DNA of 64,000 bases, from the NCBI GenBank assembly GCA_964433675.1, contig CAYSSJ010000007.1, forward strand, positions 1 to 64,000, written 5' to 3'. Position 1 is the stretch's first letter; each line of letters begins with the position of its first letter. A model generated the notes under the pieces. It made no database searches and was not told the origin of the DNA. It saw only the letters and a program-made list of their open reading frames with translations. A program made the translations under genes and the position numbers. Origin of the DNA: CAYSSJ01 sp964433675. GTDB taxonomy: Bacteria > Cloacimonadota > Cloacimonadia > Cloacimonadales > TCS61. This document shows, piece by piece, positions 1-6,458 of this stretch.

Positions 1-232
1 TTATGTATAGCATGCAAAAGTTATCCACAAAGTCCACTATTTTAGGACTGGACAAGTGACGAGGATAAGGGATTAAGGACTAAGGAATAAGGACTAAGGG
101 ACAAAGTAGTGATGAGTTTGCCTGCGAAGAAGATAGAGAGTAGAGAGAAGAGACTGAGAGAGGAATTTGCTCACTTCGTTCGCGGAATTGATAGGAATTT
201 GGCTACGCCGGAATTTATAGTAACAAGAAATT
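1..232. repeat. Purine-rich left flank of repeat island 1
   Basis: This stretch has no gene. From about 60 to 150 it is a degenerate run of AAGGACTAAGGA-like words and GAGTAGAGAGAAGAG-like words, strongly purine-rich on the plus strand. From about 155 it carries a D block (GCTCACTTCGTTCGCGGAATT then GGCTACGCCGGAATT) that recurs near 3160, 3330 and, in inverted form, near 4577. A single perfect DnaA-box-like 9-mer lies at 21-29. The same words recur at 3050-3230, so this is repeat sequence and not unique DNA. Confidence 0.7.
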
Positions 233-304
233 GTCATACTGAGTAGAAACGAGATCCCATTCTTCTAAGAATTTCTTTCGAATCGAGTTTCGTATCGAAG
301 TATG
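233..304 (+). repeat. Palindromic element, subtype C, copy 1
   Basis: A 72-bp imperfect palindrome with outer arms GTCATACTGAGTA and GTATCGAAGTATG. Inside them GAAAC pairs with GTTTC, and there is a central TTCTT/AAGAA hairpin. Other copies lie at 369-440, 3231-3302 and 3399-3470. The arms match those of the A and B elements in the same islands. Confidence 0.85.
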
Positions 305-368
305 AAAAGCAGGTAGAAGAGGCTGAGTGAGGAATTTGGCTACGCCGGAATTAATAGTAACAAGAATC

Positions 369-440
369 GTCATACTGAGTAGAAACAAGATTCCATTCTT
401 CTAAGAAGTTCTTTCGAATCGAGTTTCGTATCGAAGTATG
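369..440 (+). repeat. Palindromic element, subtype C, copy 2
   Basis: Same 72-bp element as 233-304 with a few substitutions in the core (for example AAGAAG in place of AAGAAT). A truncated D block separates copies 1 and 2; the matching spacer in island 2 is about 32 bp longer. Confidence 0.85.
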
Positions 441-469
441 AAAAGCAGGGAGAAGAGACTGAGAGAGGA

Positions 470-579
470 ATTTGCCGGTGAAAGTAATAATAGTCTGCGC
501 GTTCAGACGTAGGGTTTTCAAAATCCCAAGCACCAAATTCTCCCGATGAAATAAGCAAGAAGAGATTTAAGCTAAATGC
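470..579. repeat. Repeat block E, copy 1
   Basis: A block of about 110 bp that recurs at 3501-3609. It contains a small hairpin (GGGTTTT next to AAAATCCC; the second copy has a perfect GGGTTTTCAAAACCC). It directly follows subtype C copy 2, just as copy 2 of the block follows subtype C copy 4, so D, C and E travel together. No coding content is supported. Confidence 0.75.
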
Positions 580-632
580 AAAAGCTAAAAGGGATACGTG
601 ATACGAAGTGAAATGTAAGATGGCGTGTATGT

Positions 633-956
633 GTCACCCTGAGTGATTCCGATTTATCGGAATTGTATCGAAGGGTGACAAGTTAAACACCACACTTACT
701 AAATTCACACTTCGATACGCTCCGGCTTACGCCGAAGCTACTCAGTGTGACATTGAGAGGAAACACTTATGACAAGATTTATCATTATCGAAACAAAGCA
801 CCCCGTTGTCATCCTGCCTGCCATACCGTAGTAAAACGAAGGATGGAGTGATTCCGATTTATCGGAATTGTATCGAAGGGTGACAAGTTAAACACCACAC
901 TTACTAAATTCACACTTCGATACGCTCCGGCTTACGCCGAAGCTACTCAGTGTGAC
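633..956 (+). repeat. Palindrome array B-A-S-B-A, direct repeat copy 1
   Basis: A 324-bp array repeated at constant offset at 4194-4517. It holds B (633-679; GTCACCCT/AGGGTGAC arms around TTCCGATTTATCGGAA), A (706-751; CACACT/AGTGTG arms around an imperfect GCTCCGGC/GCCGAAGC hairpin), a spacer, a fourth subtype S (808-845; GTCATCCTG/CGAAGGATG arms), a B copy lacking its left arm (846-884) and A (911-956). Read in reverse, A has the same arms as B, so each B-A pair is a head-to-head pair of one element type. Confidence 0.88.
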
Positions 957-979
957 AATTAATTGATAAAGGATTAGAA

Positions 980-1267
980 ATGAAATCTTATTGGGTGTAT
1001 ATCTTAAAATGTTCCGATGATAGCTATTATACAGGTTCTACCTCAAATATTGAAAAAAGATTATCTGAACATAAGCAGGGACTTATCAAAGGGTATACTT
1101 ATAGCCGTCGCCCTGTAGAATTGGTCTTCTCTGAGTATTTTAACAATGTTAATGATGCCATTTCTGCTGAAAGGCAGATCAAAGGATGGTCACGATCTAA
1201 AAAAGAAGCTTTAATAAATGGAGATTTCGAACTATTAAAAGAATTATCAAAAAAGAAATGGAAGTAA
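980..1267 (+). CDS. Small GIY-YIG nuclease, copy 1
   Basis: A 95-residue single-domain GIY-YIG protein. The fold signature is visible as WVYILKC near the N-terminus, YYTGST about ten residues later, the Arg of IEKRLSEH, and the Glu of SAERQIKGWSRSKK. That is nearly the whole protein, so it has no extra DNA-binding domain, unlike UvrC or homing enzymes. The start is supported by AAAGGA at 968-973. The gene sits between palindromic elements: an A element ends 23 bp before the start and a B element begins 14 bp after the stop. A second copy at 3893-4180 differs at five nucleotides, four of them silent. Family membership is clear. Acting on the flanking palindromes is my inference; a general DNA-processing role is the alternative. 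Confidence 0.9.
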   Translation: MKSYWVYILKCSDDSYYTGSTSNIEKRLSEHKQGLIKGYTYSRRPVELVFSEYFNNVNDAISAERQIKGWSRSKKEALINGDFELLKELSKKKWK

Positions 1268-1280
1268 TTATCAGTGGACT

Positions 1281-1399
1281 GTCACCCTGAGTGATTCCGA
1301 CTTGTCGGAATCGTATCGAAGGGTGACAAGTTAAACACCACACTTACTAGATTCACACTTCGATACGCTCCGGCTTACGCCGAAGCTACTCAGTGTGAC
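1281..1399 (+). repeat. Palindrome pair B-A downstream of GIY-YIG copy 1
   Basis: B at 1281-1327 and A at 1354-1399, separated by the usual AAGTTAAACACCACACTTAC spacer. In this B the core hairpin is TTCCGACTTGTCGGAA instead of TTCCGATTTATCGGAA. The base change is matched on the other strand of the stem, so pairing is kept. The module from about 893 to 1399 is repeated at about 3806-4312. Confidence 0.88.
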
Positions 1400-1836
1400 A
1401 AGCTTTTGACCGTTGATCTCCGACCTCTGACTTCTGACCTCCGACCTCTAAACCCTAAACTACATCAACCATTAACCATTAACCATTATACATTATTCAT
1501 TATCCATTCTCAATTGAATTATCCCGTCTCCTGCCCCTAAACCCTCAACCCTCAACCCTAAACTTGATATTGCTTCTCTTACACCAAGACACATTTCGGT
1601 TCAATGGGGTTAAAACCCCGAGAGTAGTTGAGATAATCACACCCTATTCATCCGGCATTGACACCAATCAACCAATCAACTAATCAACCTCTACCTGTCA
1701 CTTTCACATGACACGAAATCGCCAAAATCACAAAATAATGACAAAATCCGGCATACCGATTCCGTCCATTTTCCGATGTTCGACAAAATATTTTATCCAT
1801 TTTATTTTGCATTATATGTGGTTTTATAACTTTTTA
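1400..1836. other. Gene-free pyrimidine-rich right flank of island 1
   Basis: Degenerate pyrimidine-rich words follow each other: CTCCGACCTCTGACTTC, CTAAACCCTCAACCC, ACCATTAACCATTA and CAATCAACCAATCAAC. The purine-rich left side of the same island carries the complementary kind of words. I see no convincing gene. The 60-codon open frame at 1708-1890 has no ribosome binding site and runs through the sigma-54 promoter. Confidence 0.6.
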
Positions 1837-1866
1837 CTTGACAGTATTTGCCACAATTTTATTTGT

Positions 1867-1882
1867 TGGCACATATATTGCA
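1867..1882 (+). promoter_or_regulatory. Sigma-54 (-24/-12) promoter of the first pilin gene
   Basis: TGGCACATATATTGCA matches the sigma-54 consensus TGGCACRNNNNTTGCW at every defined position, with GG and GC at the required spacing. It predicts a transcript start near 1893-1895 and a leader of about 43 bases before the start at 1937. Sigma-54 control of pilin genes is established in Pseudomonas and others. A TTGACA at 1838-1843 has no good -10 partner. Confidence 0.85.
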
Positions 1883-1936
1883 TTATGTAGAGTGAATAGT
1901 GTGATAATAAAAAAACCCTAAAAGGAGGAATTTAGA

Positions 1937-2407
1937 ATGGGTACTCAACAAATTTTGTTGATTGTGTTAAGTGTAATTATCGTAGGTGTGGCAGTAGCGG
2001 TTGGTATTACTATGTTCAACCAGCAGGCTATCAATGCCTCCAGACAGGCAACTATTATGGATATGAACAATTTCGCAGCTATGGCAATAGCATGGTATCG
2101 CACCCCGACCAGTCAGGGTGGAGCAGGACAGGATGCAACTGCAGGCAATACTGCATTTGCTGATTTACCTGCAGTAACTGCTTCACTCCAGAATTATTTA
2201 GGTTTTACTGAAGATGAAACTATAAGAACGGTGGTAAACCAAGAATATGAAAATGATAACGCAGGCTATACTGTTGCAGTAATCGCTGGTGAAATAGTTC
2301 AGTTTTCATCTGTGATCAAAGAAACAGGAATTGAAGTGGCAGACTCTCCTGATCTTGATCTAGACTTAACTGATAGTACAATTACTGCTCATCCAACCGG
2401 TCGATAA
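1937..2407 (+). CDS. Pilin-like protein, probable major subunit
   Basis: 156 residues: a very short N-terminus (MGTQQ), one hydrophobic helix (residues about 6-25) rich in V, I and A, then a polar globular part. This is the build of a type IV pilin, but the leader is only MG or absent and there is no Glu at position +5, so the normal prepilin peptidase signature is missing. A strong Shine-Dalgarno (AAAGGAGG at 1921-1928) and a perfect sigma-54 promoter precede it, and a strong terminator follows, so it is a monocistronic, probably highly expressed gene. The paralogue at 2460 shares the MGTQQI start and the helix. The pilus machinery begins 2.7 kb downstream. Pilin identity is inferred from shape and context; other short membrane-anchored surface proteins remain possible. 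Confidence 0.7.
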   Translation: MGTQQILLIVLSVIIVGVAVAVGITMFNQQAINASRQATIMDMNNFAAMAIAWYRTPTSQGGAGQDATAGNTAFADLPAVTASLQNYLGFTEDETIRTVVNQEYENDNAGYTVAVIAGEIVQFSSVIKETGIEVADSPDLDLDLTDSTITAHPTGR

Positions 2408-2427
2408 TAATCATTGGTAAACATGTT

Positions 2428-2454
2428 AGGGGAGATTAGATCTCCCCTTTTTTT
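2428..2454 (+). terminator. Rho-independent terminator after the first pilin
   Basis: A perfect 9-bp stem (AGGGGAGAT/ATCTCCCCT) with a TAG loop is followed by seven T residues. It ends five bases before the start codon of the second pilin-like gene. Confidence 0.95.
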
Positions 2455-2459
2455 AGCTT

Positions 2460-2930
2460 ATGGGTACGCAACAGATATTTATGGTGATCGTCAGTGTGTT
2501 GATAGTCGGATTGGCAATCGCGGTTGCCATATCTTCTACCGACAACATGGCGGTAACCACGAATCGGAGCAGTGTAACCGGCGATCTGGTCGGCATCTAC
2601 GGCAGAGCGATGGAATACTGGCTCACGCCGGCTTCCCATGGCGGCGGCGGCAGAGAGAGCTGGTCACCGGATGGCGCACAGGAGCTGGGTCCTTGGCTCG
2701 GATATGAGGGTTACCAAAAAGACGGCGATGCGCATATCTTCTCCACCGGTAACGGCTCTTATCACATCACCATCGAGGATGATAACACGCTCACCGTCAT
2801 CGGCTCCGGTAATGAGATCGGATACGACCCATCCTATGCCAGTTCAGGCGCAGGTGAGCATGGTCAGCTGGAATACAGAATGGTAATCGATCCGCATCAG
2901 AGTAACTACCAGATAGAATTGCTCAATTGA
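2460..2930 (+). CDS. Second pilin-like protein, possibly a silent cassette
   Basis: 156 residues, the same length as the neighbour at 1937. It has the same MGTQQI start, one hydrophobic helix (residues 6-26), then a polar domain with Gly-rich and acidic stretches. An AMEYWLTP segment resembles AIAWYRTP in the first pilin, followed in both by a Gly-rich loop. The start codon lies directly behind a strong terminator, and there is no purine-rich ribosome binding site in the dozen bases upstream, only the T-run and AGCTT. Third positions look more GC-rich than in the first pilin. Either it is read only when the terminator is bypassed and translated without a leader signal, or it is a stored, unexpressed variant. 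The frame is intact, which argues against long neglect. Confidence 0.6.
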   Translation: MGTQQIFMVIVSVLIVGLAIAVAISSTDNMAVTTNRSSVTGDLVGIYGRAMEYWLTPASHGGGGRESWSPDGAQELGPWLGYEGYQKDGDAHIFSTGNGSYHITIEDDNTLTVIGSGNEIGYDPSYASSGAGEHGQLEYRMVIDPHQSNYQIELLN

Positions 2931-3230
2931 TCTTTAGAGCAATTATAAGTGGGAGAGAGGATTGAGAAGAGCAAGAAGAGAGAAAAGCTAACAGCTAAGA
3001 GCTAAAAGCTAAAAGGGTTACGGAAAGAGAAAAGTGACAAGTAACGAGTAACGAGTGACGAGGATAAGGGATCAAGGACTAAGGGCGAAGGGACAAAGTA
3101 GTGCTGAGTTATGGGTTTGCCTGCGAAGAAGATAGAGAGTAGAGGGAAGATACTGAGTGAGGAATTTGCTCACTTCGTTCGCGGAATTGATAGGAATTTG
3201 GCTACGCCGGAATTTATAGAAACAAGAATC
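2931..3230. repeat. Purine-rich left flank of repeat island 2
   Basis: No gene is visible. The tract holds AGCTAAAAGCTAAAAG and GTGACAAGTAACGAGTAACG words, AAGGACTAAGG words, and from about 3158 a D block as at 155-230. The GTGACAAGTAACG words appear inverted near 4817-4855 on the other side of the island. Confidence 0.7.
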
Positions 3231-3302
3231 GTCATACTGAGTAGAAACAAGATTCCATTCTTCTAAGAAGTTCTTTCGAATCGAGTTTCGTATCGAAGTA
3301 TG
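3231..3302 (+). repeat. Palindromic element, subtype C, copy 3
   Basis: 72-bp element with the arms GTCATACTGAGTA and GTATCGAAGTATG, nearly identical to 369-440. Confidence 0.85.
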
Positions 3303-3398
3303 AAAAGCAGGGAGAAGAGACTGAGAGAAGAATTTGCTCACTTCGTTCGCGGAACTGATAGGAATTTGGCTACGCCGGTATTAATAGAAACAAGAATC

Positions 3399-3470
3399 GT
3401 CATACTGAGTAGAAACAAGATTCCATTCTTATAAGAATTTCTTTCGAATCGAGTTTCGTATCGAAGTATG
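3399..3470 (+). repeat. Palindromic element, subtype C, copy 4
   Basis: 72-bp element as above. Here the loop region reads TTCTTATAAGAA instead of TTCTTCTAAGAA, so the TTCTT/AAGAA stem is kept while the loop varies. A D block (3331-3385) separates it from copy 3. Confidence 0.85.
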
Positions 3471-3500
3471 AAAAGCAGGGAGAAGAGACTGAGAGAAGAG

Positions 3501-3609
3501 ATTTGCCGGTGAAAGTAATAATAGTCTGCGCGTTCAGGCGTAGGGTTTTCAAAACCCAAGCACCAAATTCTCCCGGTGAAATAAGCAAGAAGAGATTTAA
3601 GCTAAATGC
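3501..3609. repeat. Repeat block E, copy 2
   Basis: Second copy of the block at 470-579, again directly downstream of a C element. The following bases, to about 3823, are purine-rich filler words like those at 2990-3150 and hold no gene. Confidence 0.75.
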
Positions 3610-3823
3610 TAAGAGCTAAAAGCTAAAAGGGTTACGGAAAGAGAAAAGTGACAAGTAACGAGTAACGAGTGACAAGGATTAAGGATCAAGGACTAAGGAA
3701 TAAGGACTAAGGGATAAAATAGTGATGGGTTTGCCTGCGAAGAAGATAGAGAGTAGAGGGAAGATAAGAGGTTAGGTGGATAGGAGGATTGGTTTGGAAA
3801 TAAAGCACCACACTTAGTAGATT

Positions 3824-3869
3824 CACACTTCGATACGCTCCGGCTTACGCCGAAGCTACTCAGTGTGAC
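3824..3869 (+). repeat. Palindromic element A upstream of GIY-YIG copy 2
   Basis: Standard 46-bp A element (CACACT/AGTGTG arms) ending 23 bp before the GIY-YIG start, the same spacing as in island 1. No B partner precedes it, although the AGCACCACACTTA spacer remnant is present. Confidence 0.88.
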
Positions 3870-3892
3870 AATTAATTGATAAAGGATTAGAA

Positions 3893-4180
3893 ATGAAATC
3901 TTATTGGGTGTATATCTTAAAATGTTCCGATGATAGCTATTATACAGGTTCTACCTCAAATATTGAAAAAAGATTATCTGAACATAAGCAGGGACTTATC
4001 AAAGGGTATACTTATAGCCGTCGCCCTGTAGAATTGGTCTTCTCTGAGTATTTTAACAATGTTAATGATGCCATTTCTGCTGAAAGGCAGATCAAAGGCT
4101 GGTCACGATCTAAAAAAGAAGCTTTAACAAATGGAGATTTCGAGCTTTTAAAAGAATTATCAAAAAAGAAATGGAAATAA
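3893..4180 (+). CDS. Small GIY-YIG nuclease, copy 2
   Basis: 95 residues, identical to the copy at 980-1267 except for one residue (Ile to Thr near residue 78). At DNA level there are five differences, all in the 3' third, and four are silent. The catalytic Tyr, Arg and Glu positions of the GIY-YIG fold are all kept. The upstream 23 bp with the AAAGGA ribosome binding site and the downstream 13 bp before the next B element also match copy 1, so the duplicated unit extends beyond the gene (about 3806-4312). Near identity with only one replacement suggests recent duplication, or conversion between copies, of a gene still under selection. The substrate is unknown. Confidence 0.9.
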   Translation: MKSYWVYILKCSDDSYYTGSTSNIEKRLSEHKQGLIKGYTYSRRPVELVFSEYFNNVNDAISAERQIKGWSRSKKEALTNGDFELLKELSKKKWK

Positions 4181-4193
4181 TTATCAGTGGACT

Positions 4194-4517
4194 GTCACCC
4201 TGAGTGATTCCGACTTGTCGGAATTGTATCGAAGGGTGACAAGTTAAACACCACATTTACTAAATTCTCACTTCGATACGCTCCGGCTTACGCCGAAGCT
4301 ACTCAGTGTGACATTGAGAGGAAACACTTATGACAAGATTTATCATTATCGAAACAAAGCACCCCGTTGTCATCCTGCCTGCCATACCGTAGTAAAACGA
4401 AGGATGGAGTGATTCCGATTTATCGGAATTGTATCGAAGGGTGACAAGTTAAACACCACACTTACTAAATTCACACTTCGATACGCTCCGGCTCACGCCG
4501 AAGCTACTCAGTGTGAC
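4194..4517 (+). repeat. Palindrome array B-A-S-B-A, direct repeat copy 2
   Basis: B 4194-4240, A 4267-4312, subtype S 4369-4406, left-truncated B 4407-4445, A 4472-4517. Every element is offset by 3561 bp from the array at 633-956. The first B here has the compensated TTCCGACTTGTCGGAA stem. In this island the array lies after the nuclease gene, whereas in island 1 it lies before it. Confidence 0.88.
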
Positions 4518-5030
4518 AAATATCAGATCCCTAAACTCCTAAACATCTCCCTGCCCTACGCTCCATGCTCTTTGCCAAAAATTCCGTGAGCGAAGCGAAC
4601 AAATGCCTATAAATTCCTACCAATTCCTTCTACCTAAACCCTCAACCCTAAACCCTAAACCTCATCCTTGCTTCACTTGCACCAACTCACACTTCGATAC
4701 GCTCCGGCTCACGCCGTAGCTACTCAGTGTGACAAATATCAGATCCCTAAACACTAAACATCATCCCTTGTCCTCCGTAGCCCCACGAAGCATCTGCAAA
4801 GGGGGGCGAAGAAGGGTCACTCGTTACTCGTTACTCGTTACTTGTCACTTGTTTCTTCTAACTTTTCACCGAAATTTCTCCCTGCGTCTCTTCAAACAAC
4901 TCAACGATTGAACGATTCAACAAATCAACCTCTTCATTCACTTTTCACTTTTAGCTCTTAGCTGCCAATTTCATCTTGCTTCTTCTCAAAAAAAATCTCT
5001 CCCAACGAAAATTATACTTGACGATAAATG
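4518..5030. repeat. Pyrimidine-rich right flank of island 2 with one A element
   Basis: No gene is supported. It contains CTAAACCCTCAACCC words, an inverted D-like block at about 4577-4630 (TTCCGTGAGCGAAGCGAAC), an A element at 4688-4733, and TCACTCGTTACTCGTTACT words at about 4817-4855 that are the complement of words at 3030-3060 and 3640-3675. Island 2 is therefore an imperfect inverted structure several kilobases across. A TTGACG at 5019-5024 might serve the pilus operon, but no clear -10 follows. Confidence 0.6.
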
Positions 5031-5072
5031 GCACTAATATCTTTATGTTATGAATAAATAAGCTAAGGTAAG

Positions 5073-6434
5073 GTGGCAAGAATGCTCAGAGAATTTCGTT
5101 ATCAGGCCAGAGCGGCGAACGGAAAGCCGATACAGGGAACTGTGCTGGCGAAAAACAAGACGCGAGCAAAAAAACTGGTGGACAAACTTGCTGCCAGGCA
5201 TCATCTTAATGTAACTGCCATCGATCCCAAGAAAGATTTCTTATATTATCTCAAGCTGCCCAGCGGTAAAACACTGAAAGGGAGACAGAGCGCTTACAGC
5301 AAAGAGGAAGTGATCCGCGGTCTGAAGACCTTGGGCTATAATGTGAAGAAAGTGGAGCCGGTTCTCTTCGATATTAAAACCAAACCACCCTATAGTGCCA
5401 TCATGATGTTCGTTTCGCTTAGTTCGTTCTTACTCAAAGAGCAGATGAGCTACGACAAGATCCTGAGGATGTTGGCAGAAGAAGAGAAGAATCCCGTTCT
5501 CAAAGATACTCTGAAAAAGATCGAATCGGAGCTGAAAAAAGGTAAGGAAGGCACCGAAGTTTTCAACCGTTACGGTCATGTCTTCGGAAAGTTCCCCGCC
5601 TACATGCTGGGATTGGCAACTAAGAGCGGTAATATGGCGGAAGTCTATGATGCCACGGCGAAATTCATGGAAAGAGAGCTTGATTTCAAAAAAGCGATGA
5701 AGTCAGCGCTGATCCAACCTTTATTCGTCGTTTTTGCCATGATCTTGGCAGTACTCTATTATGTGGTCTCCATCTTCCCGCAAACGGCGAATCTGTTCCT
5801 TCGCTACGATATGCAAGTGCCGCCAATGACTGCATTCACGCTACAGTTCAGCGATTACCTCACCGATAACTGGGGCTGGATAGTGCTCATCATGATCGCC
5901 CCTGTGCTTATCTTGTTAGCATGGTGGAAGACGCCCAAAGGGCGCATCTGGCGTGATAAGATGATCATCAATCTACCGATGATGGGTGATGTGATGCACA
6001 AGCTTAGTATCGAGATATTTTTCCGAGTGTTTGGCGCTATCTACGGTGGTGCAGAGAGTAACATAGAAACCATCCAAGCTTCAGCGGAAGCCTGCCGCAA
6101 CAAATATATAGAGACCAATATCAAAGAGATCACCATCCCGCTGATGTTGAAAGAAGGCATGTCGCTTGTACCGGCATTGGAGCATGCAGATGTATTCAAT
6201 CGCAATACACTCAGCCAGCTCAAAAGTGGTGCCGAGACCGGTAACGTGCTCTCTTCCGCCAGGATGATAACCGTATTCTACGAAAAAGAAACCACCTATA
6301 AGATGAAGAATATCACCGAATCGATACAGGTATTCATCGGTGCTTTCATAGGTATAGTCATCACATTGCTTACCATAGTCTCTGCCGAGATCGCTATGGT
6401 TTCACCCCCCACCCCGGGAATGGGTGGAGTATAA
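5073..6434 (+). CDS. pilC: Pilus/type II secretion inner-membrane platform protein
   Basis: 453 residues, PilC/GspF family: the inner-membrane platform on which the assembly ATPase acts. After an unusual basic N-terminal extension (about residues 1-110, seemingly two small repeats) there are two T2SSF modules (about 110-230 and 310-430) with hydrophobic segments near residues 210-235, 270-290 and 420-440. The usual PilC signature appears as SGNMAEVYD in module one and GAETGNV in module two. The start is GTG at 5073; ATG at 5082 is also possible because AAGGTGG sits five bases before it. It is the first gene of the operon, 24 bp before the ATPase. Whether this builds a pilus or a pseudopilus cannot be settled from this protein; the PilT homologue downstream favours a pilus. 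Confidence 0.92.
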   Translation: MARMLREFRYQARAANGKPIQGTVLAKNKTRAKKLVDKLAARHHLNVTAIDPKKDFLYYLKLPSGKTLKGRQSAYSKEEVIRGLKTLGYNVKKVEPVLFDIKTKPPYSAIMMFVSLSSFLLKEQMSYDKILRMLAEEEKNPVLKDTLKKIESELKKGKEGTEVFNRYGHVFGKFPAYMLGLATKSGNMAEVYDATAKFMERELDFKKAMKSALIQPLFVVFAMILAVLYYVVSIFPQTANLFLRYDMQVPPMTAFTLQFSDYLTDNWGWIVLIMIAPVLILLAWWKTPKGRIWRDKMIINLPMMGDVMHKLSIEIFFRVFGAIYGGAESNIETIQASAEACRNKYIETNIKEITIPLMLKEGMSLVPALEHADVFNRNTLSQLKSGAETGNVLSSARMITVFYEKETTYKMKNITESIQVFIGAFIGIVITLLTIVSAEIAMVSPPTPGMGGV

Positions 6435-6458
6435 AACTACGAGGATGGTAAAAAAATA

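Noticed and set aside
21..29. Perfect DnaA-box 9-mer TTATCCACA
   Set aside because: Single site, no cluster, no AT-rich unwinding element and no dnaA or dnaN gene nearby. Chance occurrence is likely.
1708..1890. 60-codon open frame before the first pilin
   Set aside because: No ribosome binding site, low-complexity pyrimidine-rich DNA, and it spans the sigma-54 promoter.
3072..3588. Several minus-strand open frames with repeated FLSQSLLPAFHTSI-like sequence, also at 351-558
   Set aside because: They are translations of the C, D and E repeat blocks and have no start signals.
4729..4911. 60-codon plus-strand open frame in island 2
   Set aside because: Runs through degenerate repeat words (TCGTTACTCGTTACT) and lacks a ribosome binding site.
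1..5040. CRISPR array
   Set aside because: The repeats are palindromic units with irregular spacing and repeated spacers, and no cas genes are present.
5019..5046. Possible promoter of the pilus operon (TTGACG, or TGGCAC as a sigma-54 -24)
   Set aside because: No -10 at a suitable distance, and the GC dinucleotide of a -12 element is missing.
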